Below are positions 1 to 5,926 of a stretch of DNA of 27,157 nucleotides, one piece after another. Every line of letters starts with the position of its first letter. Positions within the stretch are counted from its first letter, which is position 1. The position numbers were made by a program, and so were the translations under genes. The stretch is from IMG/VR virus record IMGVR_UViG_3300030102_005481, positions 1 through 27,157 of that record; one strand, 5' to 3'. Below the pieces are notes generated by a model, which did no database searches, was not told the origin of the DNA, and worked only from the letters and a program-made list of their open reading frames with translations. The DNA is from a virus.

Positions 1-2
1 TA

Positions 3-1037
3 TTCAATATAAATAAATATGATATAGACTGCTCTAACTTTAGCCATCTATTGTGCGACGATGTTAATGCAGAGTTGGAGGAAAAATTTGCAAAATACGT
101 TGGAGCTAAATATGCATGTGTTGCAAACAGCGCCAGTAGCCTACTTTTTGTTTGCCTGGATATAACAAAAAGAATGTTGACAAGATACAGCTCTGATAAA
201 AAAGAAGCGATTAGAATGAATCCGGTGTTCTTACCATCCATAATACCTCCTGCCGTTGCGAACGTTGTGCATAATTCTGGAATGATGGGTATCTGGACTG
301 ACAATGTTGATTGGGTTGGAAGCTCTTATGTGCTATATGATTTTGCAAAAAGCGTGTGTTCCAAGAACTCGATAGAGATAAATACAAACTTTGAGGTTAA
401 GGGATATAAAATAATAGACTCTGCGCAAGAAGTTAGAAGAAATCAATTCGAAGAAGACTCCTGCTCTAAAGGCGATTTAATGGTTTTTAGTTTTTATCCT
501 ACTAAGCCTGTAGGCGGAATAGATGGTGGAATAGTTGTCTCTAATGATGAAGGAATAATTAATCATATAAGGTCAATGGTGAACTTGGGGTCTTCAGAAA
601 GCACCGCCAAGGACAGTTTCTTGAGAGCGAACACGATGGCTGGGTGGAAAATGAACGCTAATTCTGCGCAGTGTTATTACGCGCTACAGAATCTAAACAA
701 ATTAGATGATAAAAACGAAAAAATTTCTAGCATTAGAGAAATGTATAATGACGCGTTTAATCTTGAAAATAAAAGCTGTCACCTATACACCATAGACGTT
801 AAAGACAGGGTTAGATTTATGAATATAATGAAGAAAAATGAAATACAAACAGGAGTTCACTACAATGCTTGCCACAGGAAGCGGTTCTATAATATTGTAT
901 CTCCGCCTAGCCTGCCGTTATCTGAAAGTAAAAATTCACAAACAGTTAGCATACCATTAAACGAAACTTTAACTAAAGAAGACGCCGGTTACATAATAGG
1001 CAAAGTAAAAGAAAGCGAGTTGTTGATAGAAAAATGA
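3..1037 (+). CDS. DegT/DnrJ/EryC1/StrS-family PLP sugar aminotransferase, 5' end cut by window edge
   Basis: Probably transfers an amino group from an amino acid to a keto-sugar nucleotide in the cytoplasm, using pyridoxal phosphate. The match to the DegT/StrS family is by motif: the N-terminal AELEEKFAKYVGAKYACVANSA block, IIDSAQEV (PLP-ring contact), FSFYPTKPVGG with the PLP lysine encoded at 504-506, and a C-terminal GWKMNANSAQCYYALQNLNKL helix region. The frame has no stop back to position 3. The family normally carries a further 20-30 residues before AELEEKF, so I treat the gene as truncated by the left edge rather than starting at the TTG at 51, which has no ribosome binding site. The gene ends in an ATGA overlap with the RmlB-like gene. 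With the RmlB- and FdtA-like genes next to it, the likely role is FdtB/QdtB-type C3 amination. An ArnB, WecE or PseC-type specificity cannot be excluded. Confidence 0.85.
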   Translation, partial: FNINKYDIDCSNFSHLLCDDVNAELEEKFAKYVGAKYACVANSASSLLFVCLDITKRMLTRYSSDKKEAIRMNPVFLPSIIPPAVANVVHNSGMMGIWTDNVDWVGSSYVLYDFAKSVCSKNSIEINTNFEVKGYKIIDSAQEVRRNQFEEDSCSKGDLMVFSFYPTKPVGGIDGGIVVSNDEGIINHIRSMVNLGSSESTAKDSFLRANTMAGWKMNANSAQCYYALQNLNKLDDKNEKISSIREMYNDAFNLENKSCHLYTIDVKDRVRFMNIMKKNEIQTGVHYNACHRKRFYNIVSPPSLPLSESKNSQTVSIPLNETLTKEDAGYIIGKVKESELLIEK

Positions 1038-1948
1038 AAATAATGACGACTGGAGGAAGAGGTTTTATTGGAAGCCACTTTGTTGAAAAGGTTCTGAAAT
1101 TTAAGAATGTTTCATCGGTAATAGATTACGACTGCATGACCTATGCGGCAAGCAAATCTTTGCCCTTTGACGACAATCCTAAATATGAGCATGTAAATGA
1201 AAACATACAAGACATACAAAGACTTCCTCCGAATATAGACTATATCATCAATTTTGCCGCAGAGAGCCATGTAGATAATTCAATAGCTTCTCCAACAATA
1301 TTTATCGAAAGCAATGTGCTTGGCGTCTACAATTTGCTAGAGCTTATACGAGGAAAGGTATACTCTAGACCTCAGCTTATACACATCAGTACAGATGAAG
1401 TTTACGGTGATGCAGATGACGGGGATAGTCATTTTGACGAAGACCATAAGCTAACTCCAAGCAACCCATATGCTGGCTCCAAAGCGGCGGCTGAAATGAT
1501 GATTATGTCGTATGGAAGAACATTTGGAATAGATTATAAAATTACAAGAAGCACAAACAATTATGGCCCGAGACAATATCCTGAGAAGCTAATACCTAAG
1601 TGTATAGATTCAATTCAGTCTGGCAAAAAAATACCACTCCATGGAAATGGTAGCTATGTTAGAGATTGGATTCATGTCAAGGATAATGTTGATGGAATTT
1701 GGTATGTTATTGAATATGGGGAAAACAGAAACGTATATAACATAAGCGGCGACAATCCTTTGTCTAATATCGAGGTTGTTAAACAAGTTTGCTCTTGGTT
1801 TGGAATAGAAGATTACGAAAGTCATGTTGAATTTGTAGAAAACAGACTGGGCCAAGACGCAAGATATTCAATCAATAGTAGAAAAGCAGAAGACTTGGGG
1901 TGGTCAAGAAAATTTGAAAAAGGGCTAACTAATTATGTTGCATATTAA
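1034..1948 (+). CDS. RmlB-like dTDP-glucose 4,6-dehydratase (extended SDR)
   Basis: Converts dTDP-glucose to dTDP-4-keto-6-deoxyglucose with tightly bound NAD, the entry step to most deoxysugars. The N-terminus shows the Rossmann motif GxxGxxG (G7, G10, G13). The catalytic Thr-Asp-Glu triplet typical of RmlB is in STDEVYGD (T120, D121, E122), and the YxxxK pair is Y146/K150 in NPYAGSK. NNYGPRQYPEKLIP is the usual RmlB substrate-loop block. At 304 residues it is somewhat shorter than cellular RmlB (about 330-360), with the C-terminal part reduced. It starts inside the stop of the aminotransferase gene (ATGA) and overlaps the ketoisomerase gene by 14 bases, so translation is likely coupled. A UDP- or GDP-sugar dehydratase of the same superfamily is the main alternative, but the STDEVYG motif favours RmlB. 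Confidence 0.85.
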   Translation: MKIMTTGGRGFIGSHFVEKVLKFKNVSSVIDYDCMTYAASKSLPFDDNPKYEHVNENIQDIQRLPPNIDYIINFAAESHVDNSIASPTIFIESNVLGVYNLLELIRGKVYSRPQLIHISTDEVYGDADDGDSHFDEDHKLTPSNPYAGSKAAAEMMIMSYGRTFGIDYKITRSTNNYGPRQYPEKLIPKCIDSIQSGKKIPLHGNGSYVRDWIHVKDNVDGIWYVIEYGENRNVYNISGDNPLSNIEVVKQVCSWFGIEDYESHVEFVENRLGQDARYSINSRKAEDLGWSRKFEKGLTNYVAY

Positions 1949-2318
1949 TAAAGACAAAAGAGGTAGATTAATTTCTATGAATGATATTTTGCGTCAGATA
2001 CCTTTTACGGTAAAAAGGTTTATGCATATATCTGATGTTCCAGAAGGCGAGACAAGAGGCTATCACGCTCATCGAACTAATGAGCAACTTCTTCTGTGTT
2101 TTAGCGGCGAAGTGTCTGTTAAAACTATCAATAAAAACAGCCAGGGCGAGCTTGAGGAGAAAATTCACGAATTGAAAACTGGAGATTTTTTGTACATGCC
2201 GCCAATGACATGGGGTGAACAGACCTATCATAATGACGCTGTGCTTCATGTGCTTTGTTCCAAAAAATACAATGAGGATGATTATGTCAGAGACTATGAA
2301 GAATTCAAAAACAATTAG
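1935..2318 (+). CDS. FdtA/QdtA-type dTDP-4-keto-6-deoxyglucose 3,4-ketoisomerase (WxcM-like cupin)
   Basis: Moves the keto group of dTDP-4-keto-6-deoxyglucose from C4 to C3, making the substrate for a C3 aminotransferase. The 127-residue length is typical of a single cupin domain of this family. Family motifs are visible in order: RGYHAHRTNEQLL (H44 and H46 match the conserved His pair proposed to act in catalysis), CFSGEVSV, GDFLYMPPMTWGE and DAVLHVLCSKKYNEDDYVRDYEEF. The last block is a hallmark of FdtA/QdtA proteins. The start overlaps the RmlB-like gene by 14 bases. Together the three genes form a coherent pathway toward dTDP-Fuc3N or dTDP-Qui3N. I cannot tell galacto- from gluco-configuration by eye, so I give no symbol. 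Confidence 0.88.
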   Translation: MLHINKDKRGRLISMNDILRQIPFTVKRFMHISDVPEGETRGYHAHRTNEQLLLCFSGEVSVKTINKNSQGELEEKIHELKTGDFLYMPPMTWGEQTYHNDAVLHVLCSKKYNEDDYVRDYEEFKNN

Positions 2319-2778
2319 CTTTCTTATTGCTAACTCTGGCGCAAGTCAGATGTCGTTTTATTTGATAAATGAGTTAAATAAATTTTTCTCAAAAGATTCG
2401 CAAATAGACCCTATAGTTTACTATGAAGATAGGCACAGAAATTGTGTACCTCCAAATTTTTCTATGATGCAAATCTCAGAGGCTTGGTTTCAACCAGGAC
2501 CCATAATCGCAACATCTATTTCCACGGCCAAAAGTCTTATAGAATTTACGTCTCCTGAAAAATTTTTTTATGTTTGGGATTTGGAGTGGATTAGAAATAC
2601 TCCAGCTCAATCTGTGCAATATGAAAATTTTAAAGATGTGTACACAAATAAATCTTTGAAGCTGATAGCTCGCTCACAGAGCCACAAAAAGCTAATAGAA
2701 AACTGCTTCAATAGGGATGTTGATTACACTGTGGAAAACTTCAACATGCAACAAATTATGAGGATTGTAAATGAATAA
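2284..2778 (+). CDS. Protein of unknown function, possibly a partial GT-B glycosyltransferase
   Basis: I do not recognise this 164-residue protein with confidence. It starts with a hydrophobic beta-strand followed by a small-residue loop (ISFLIANSGASQMSFYL). Further strands follow (PIVYYEDRH, IIATSISTAKSLIEF, KFFYVWDLEWIR), then LKLIARSQSHKKLIENCF. This alternation resembles the N-terminal Rossmann-like half of GT-B glycosyltransferases, which would fit the sugar-nucleotide genes upstream, but such enzymes usually exceed 300 residues. I chose the ATG at 2284 because GAGG lies 6 bases before it. The ATG at 2296 is a possible alternative start. The open frame back to 2215 lies inside the ketoisomerase gene. 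It overlaps that gene by 35 bases and the endonuclease gene by 8, so it may be a remnant left by insertion of the endonuclease gene. Confidence 0.65.
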   Translation: MSETMKNSKTISFLIANSGASQMSFYLINELNKFFSKDSQIDPIVYYEDRHRNCVPPNFSMMQISEAWFQPGPIIATSISTAKSLIEFTSPEKFFYVWDLEWIRNTPAQSVQYENFKDVYTNKSLKLIARSQSHKKLIENCFNRDVDYTVENFNMQQIMRIVNE

Positions 2779-3550
2779 ATTAAAAGATAAAACATGGTGC
2801 TATAAGCAATACTGGATTTTGGAGAGGAGTATTGGGGATATAGCCAAGCAGCTTGATACATACCCAAATAAGGTCAGAAGGGCCTTAAAATCGCATGGAA
2901 TTAAACTTAGGGATAAGGGGTCCGCACAGGCAGTCGCTTTAAAAAAGGGCCGTAGCAGCCATCCTACGAAAGATAAGGGGCACTCTGAGGAGGCAAAGCT
3001 AAAAATTTCTGAAAGTGTTGCTCATAACTGGGAAAACTTGTCAGATGAAGAGCTAGAGGCTCGCAGAGAGACAGCTAGAAAGCAGTGGGCTAATATGTCT
3101 GAGGAAGACAAAACAAAGCTCAGAGAGGCGGCTGTTCCTGGCATAAAAAGGGCGTCTCAAGAAGGCTCTAAATTAGAAAAATACATTAGAGATAAATTGA
3201 CAAAAGAGAGCTATGTGATAGAATATCATAAGAAGGGGATTGTACCTAACGCTAATCTTGAGGTAGATATATATTTGCCAGAATTAGGCACGGCCATAGA
3301 GATAGACGGTCCTTCTCACTTTTTACCAATATGGGGAGATGAAGCTTTAAGAAAAACAATAAAGTCTGACAATGAAAAAAACGGACTTCTTAGGTATCAT
3401 GGGATAATGGTTCTTAGGGTAGCACAAAAGAAAAAGACGTTATCTCAAAAGGCCATGAGAGATACATGGAATAGTATTAAAAAAGAGCTTGAAGTTATAT
3501 CTGTAAAGATGCCGACAAAATCAGAAAGATTTAAAGAAATAGAGGTTTAA
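2771..3550 (+). CDS. Free-standing homing-type endonuclease: HTH, NUMOD3 and Vsr-like PD-(D/E)XK domain
   Basis: Predicted site-specific DNA endonuclease, likely selfish. Residues about 8-47 form a helix-turn-helix candidate (YWILERSIGDIAKQLD...RRALKSHGI). Residues 70-85 match the NUMOD3 DNA-binding repeat (GHSEEAKLKISES), and a second lysine/glutamate-rich helical copy may sit at 95-125. The C-terminal domain has the layout of Vsr/EDxHD-type nucleases of the PD-(D/E)XK fold: D166 in EVDIYLP, E177 and D179 in AIEIDGPSH, H183, then SDNEKNGLLRYHG with basic residues and a hydrophobic strand IMVLRV. Comparable phage proteins are the Hef-like and I-Bth0305I-type homing endonucleases. It overlaps the preceding gene by 8 bases and lies 3 bases before the annealase gene, so it is co-transcribed. 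A domesticated role in repair or recombination is an alternative. Confidence 0.75.
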   Translation: MNKLKDKTWCYKQYWILERSIGDIAKQLDTYPNKVRRALKSHGIKLRDKGSAQAVALKKGRSSHPTKDKGHSEEAKLKISESVAHNWENLSDEELEARRETARKQWANMSEEDKTKLREAAVPGIKRASQEGSKLEKYIRDKLTKESYVIEYHKKGIVPNANLEVDIYLPELGTAIEIDGPSHFLPIWGDEALRKTIKSDNEKNGLLRYHGIMVLRVAQKKKTLSQKAMRDTWNSIKKELEVISVKMPTKSERFKEIEV

Positions 3551-3553
3551 TTT

Positions 3554-4510
3554 ATGACTACCAAACATGGATACGAAGACGTAAGCGTGGCAAAGATTAG
3601 AGAGGAGCTTAAAACACTTGGGGTCGAAGATGAGGAAGTTCTGTCTCAAAGCAAAAAGCCATTGGTAGAATTGCTTTTAGAAACAAAAGAAGAAGTGAAA
3701 GAGGCTGACGAAATTTTGTTTGACGCAGAGATGGATGTGGAAGAAGACATACTTTCTGCTGTAGATAAAGATGCTTTAGTTGAAGGCAAATCTCTCGTAC
3801 AGCCAGCCTTTAATACAGAGAAGTGGTCTGAGTGGGTAATGTCTCGTTTTGCTGATGATGAGTTGGAGAATGGAGCCCCAACGTGCGATGGGCTTCGAAG
3901 AGTTACAGAAGATGTTCTTGGGCCAATAGCTAAAGTAGAGGTTATAAAAAATGACACCCCAACAGTGTCTAATAAAGGAAACGCAACGGTTGTTGTCGGC
4001 ATCACAATTGAACCAGTCTTGCTTGAGGGGCATCCTAGACAAGGTAAATCAATATACGTTGAAGACTTGGCAGATGCAAATAAGCTAAATACGCCAGAGG
4101 AAATATTTAAGCATCCTTCAGCTACTGCGGGTACTAGAGCAGAGTCTAGAGCATACCGAAAAATGCTCAGGCTTAGAAAAGTTCTTACAGCAGAAGAGCT
4201 TGCGTCAAACGAGACAAATTTAGAAGAAGATTGGTCTCCGTCTACGCCAATTACAGACCAGCAAATTACTGTGATAGACATGCTTTGTCAGCGAACAAAC
4301 ATAAGTGTGTCTGAATTTATTAACTGCGGAGACGCGAAGTATGTGTGCATAGAGCAAGTTTCAGAGCAGTCTGCACAAAAAATGCTTCAGTATTTAAATA
4401 GAATTCAAAGAAAAGACGCTCCAAGACCAGATGATGTGAGCGAATACGACGAAAACTGGAGAATAAAAAACGATGACTCAAGAGAAGAAAATTTTAGCAA
4501 AAGAGTATAG
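3554..4510 (+). CDS. Probable single-strand DNA annealing protein (RAD52/Red-beta-like) with SAP-like N-terminus
   Basis: The likely role is annealing of complementary single strands in phage recombination or repair. Residues 11-42 look like a short SAP-type helix pair (SVAKIREELKTLGV...KKPLVELLL). An acidic linker (43-75) follows. The core runs from about 112 to 215: a helix DGLRRVTEDVLG, strands IAKVEVIKN, ATVVVGITIE and SIYVEDLAD, then the helix ATAGTRAESRAYRKMLRLRK. This helix-strand-strand-strand-helix order, and the final helix rich in Ala, Arg and Thr, recall RAD52/ERF/Sak annealases. Residues 233-286 form a helical C-terminal domain (ITDQQITVIDMLCQRTNISV), of a kind I recall from phage annealing proteins. 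The tail is acidic. A weak AGAGG precedes the start. The call is by pattern only; a structure prediction would decide it. Confidence 0.5.
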   Translation: MTTKHGYEDVSVAKIREELKTLGVEDEEVLSQSKKPLVELLLETKEEVKEADEILFDAEMDVEEDILSAVDKDALVEGKSLVQPAFNTEKWSEWVMSRFADDELENGAPTCDGLRRVTEDVLGPIAKVEVIKNDTPTVSNKGNATVVVGITIEPVLLEGHPRQGKSIYVEDLADANKLNTPEEIFKHPSATAGTRAESRAYRKMLRLRKVLTAEELASNETNLEEDWSPSTPITDQQITVIDMLCQRTNISVSEFINCGDAKYVCIEQVSEQSAQKMLQYLNRIQRKDAPRPDDVSEYDENWRIKNDDSREENFSKRV

Positions 4511-5021
4511 GATATATAAGCCTAACTCCAAGGGAAGCGGAGCCGCCTCCAAGTTTCAATGCAGAACGAAATGGAAAACCATAGACAATAATGACTATGC
4601 GGAGCTAATACTTTTTTTAGAGACAGCATCTCAAAGTGGTGTTGATGGAAAAGGAAACGCATCTTTTAATTGGTCAAGTAGCGGTGAAAAGAATAAGGGT
4701 GGCTCAGTGACAATGAAGCTGGGTCTTCCAGATATAGGCGAAATGCTGCTGGTTCTAAAAGGGAGAAAAAAGTTTGTTGGCCCAGAACCAAAACAGGGTC
4801 GCTCTGTAGAACCTGGGCTTTATCATCAAAATAAAAATGGAAACACAAGCCTCAGACTAAAGTGGAGTGAAGGCAAGCTTTATTTAAATATATCATCGCA
4901 AGACTCTTCTAAAAAGGTCACGAAGATATCGCATAGCATTACTCCCGCAGAAGCAGCCGTGTTAGAATCTTTGCTAGATAACTTTATTGTTCAATATCAC
5001 AATTGGCAGCATCAGTATTAA
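4473..5021 (+). CDS. Small protein of unknown function, possible single-stranded DNA binding (Whirly/PC4-like) protein
   Basis: I do not recognise a named family. The 182-residue protein is strand-rich and basic. It has an N-terminal segment AKEYRIYKPN, a central glycine- and lysine-rich part (60-115, including KGGSVTMKLGLPDIGEML), and a C-terminal part with two strands (TSLRLKWSEG, LYLNISSQ) followed by the helix SITPAEAAVLESLLDNFI. A sheet closed by a helix of this sort, ending near an aromatic tail (HNWQHQY), is reminiscent of Whirly/PC4-type single-strand binding proteins. Its position directly after a probable annealase supports a DNA-binding role, since phage annealases often pair with a binding protein. 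GGAG lies 11 bases before the ATG. It overlaps the annealase gene by 38 bases in another frame, and its stop overlaps the stop of the opposing gene. Confidence 0.6.
   Translation: MTQEKKILAKEYRIYKPNSKGSGAASKFQCRTKWKTIDNNDYAELILFLETASQSGVDGKGNASFNWSSSGEKNKGGSVTMKLGLPDIGEMLLVLKGRKKFVGPEPKQGRSVEPGLYHQNKNGNTSLRLKWSEGKLYLNISSQDSSKKVTKISHSITPAEAAVLESLLDNFIVQYHNWQHQY
5018..5021. other. Convergent stop codons overlapping in TTAA
   Basis: The plus-strand TAA (5019-5021) of the small DNA-binding candidate and the minus-strand TAA (5018-5020) of the 213-residue structural protein share the bases TTAA. This is the only strand switch in the window. I see no inverted repeat with a T-run within about 60 bases on either side. 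Confidence 0.9.
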
Positions 5022-5659
5022 ATATATTCTAACGCAAAGAATAGACCGTACTGAGTTTTATTTCCAATTGAGTCTGGACTTGCTGATATTGCGGCGTACC
5101 AGTCATGCCTTGTAGACCTCTTCGTAGAGATAACAGACACACCATCCCCTGCAAACTCACCGCTGACTCCTGGAGATTGAGCAAAATTTACAACAACGCC
5201 AGAGCCGCCAGGGCTAATCCATGTCCTGTCTCCAGAACCAGTCGTTGTCTGTGTAACTCTAGGGTGAATTATTTCTGCAACTTTTGTTGTCACTCCAGAT
5301 GCTGGTTTATTGATATTATATCTGTCATAAATTCTAAGCTCGCAGTTTTGCGCTTTCACCTGAGATGAATGTGAAAATCTTATATTTAAAGTTGACTGAT
5401 AATTTGGTATTGTTCTGAGACCAATTCCACTTGCAGTCGCCCCAAGGATTCCACTACCAGCATTCAAGAACTTTACATTTTGAGCTTGGGCTCCTCTGGC
5501 CGTACCGGCACCATTAGACACAAAGGTCGTGCCTTGATAAGCCCCAACTTCAACGCTAGAGCCAAACCCTGGGTCACCAAAAAAAGCGAGCCCTGAGCCA
5601 CCTAATTTTAAGTCGTAATCAAAACCTGTTTGATTTACAAGAAATTCTAATTTTGCCAT
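5018..5659 (-). CDS. Probable virion structural protein, conserved phage type
   Basis: A 213-residue glycine-, serine- and threonine-rich protein dominated by predicted beta-strands, with no signal peptide, membrane segment or catalytic motif. The N-terminal MAKLEFLVNQTGFDYDLKLGG, the centre (STLNIRFSHSSQVKAQNCELRIYDRYNI) and the ending RHDWYAAISASPDSIG...GLFFALEYI give the impression of a single-domain jelly-roll or fibre-type protein seen in marine phage virions; this is recollection, not a search. It is the last gene of the tail module, preceded by a strong AAGGAGA at 5669-5675, nine bases before the ATG. The strong ribosome binding site and its own upstream motif suggest high expression, consistent with a capsid decoration, tail or fibre component. 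Confidence 0.65.
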   Translation of the reverse strand: MAKLEFLVNQTGFDYDLKLGGSGLAFFGDPGFGSSVEVGAYQGTTFVSNGAGTARGAQAQNVKFLNAGSGILGATASGIGLRTIPNYQSTLNIRFSHSSQVKAQNCELRIYDRYNINKPASGVTTKVAEIIHPRVTQTTTGSGDRTWISPGGSGVVVNFAQSPGVSGEFAGDGVSVISTKRSTRHDWYAAISASPDSIGNKTQYGLFFALEYI

Positions 5660-5668
5660 TTTTTATGG

Positions 5669-5675
5669 TCTCCTT
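5669..5675 (-). promoter_or_regulatory. Strong ribosome binding site of the 213-residue structural gene
   Basis: AAGGAGA on the minus strand, nine bases before the ATG at 5659. It is the longest Shine-Dalgarno match seen in the window. Confidence 0.75.
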
Positions 5676-5677
5676 TA

Positions 5678-5693
5678 TATTCTATATACACCA
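5678..5693 (-). promoter_or_regulatory. Candidate phage promoter motif TGGTGTATATnnAATA, copy 1
   Basis: On the minus strand, the 36-base gap before the 213-residue structural gene contains TGGTGTATATAGAATA. The same 16-base pattern, 14 bases identical and two variable, occurs before the 700-residue tail gene at 15537-15552. These are the two largest gaps of the module. The motif ends 18 bases before the ATG, with the AAGGAGA ribosome binding site in between. It resembles no host -35/-10 pair that I can define and is not the T4 late motif. A role as a promoter or other regulatory site is inferred. Confidence 0.4.
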
Positions 5694-5695
5694 TT

Positions 5696-5926
5696 TTATT
5701 GTACTTCTGGCCATTTATTTTCAGGGCATTTCTGAGTGTGCCATCTAGCTTTTATTGCTATGATACAGCCACATTTAGCACAGTTTCCATCAATATTAAA
5801 TTTACATAAATCGCATTCATCTAGCCTTGTTTGGTATTCTCCGTCAGAAACTTTCTTCATGCCTGATAAAAAGTGGTGCCATAAGCTATTTAAGAAATTT
5901 GTTATTTTTTTATTAAGTCGTACCAT
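5696..5926 (-). CDS. Small cysteine-rich, zinc-ribbon-like protein
   Basis: A 76-residue basic protein. The N-terminal third is a basic amphipathic helix (MVRLNKKITNFLNSLWHHF). The C-terminal half holds six cysteines in the order CDLC, CAKCGC and a final CPENKW. This looks like a compact metal-binding knuckle and recalls small CxxC...CxxCGC...CPxxKW proteins often found near phage virion genes. I start it at 5926, inside the preceding hub gene, because GGAG lies at a good distance before that ATG. The longer open frame back to 5989 would be fully overlapped by a confident gene. The two genes overlap by 14 bases, so translation is probably coupled. The function is unknown: it could be a virion component, a chaperone-like factor or a regulator. 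Confidence 0.72.
   Translation of the reverse strand: MVRLNKKITNFLNSLWHHFLSGMKKVSDGEYQTRLDECDLCKFNIDGNCAKCGCIIAIKARWHTQKCPENKWPEVQ

Noticed and set aside
8-15. TATAAATA, identical to the T4-type late promoter core
   Set aside because: It lies in a reading frame open to the window edge that is probably the start of the aminotransferase gene, and a single eight-base match in AT-rich DNA is weak evidence.
51-53. TTG as the start of the aminotransferase gene
   Set aside because: No Shine-Dalgarno sequence precedes it and the family needs more N-terminal residues; the frame is open upstream.
3646-4281. Open frame of 211 codons on the minus strand opposite the annealase gene
   Set aside because: Its composition (serine-rich, low complexity) is that of an antisense shadow, with no ribosome binding site and a better supported gene on the other strand.
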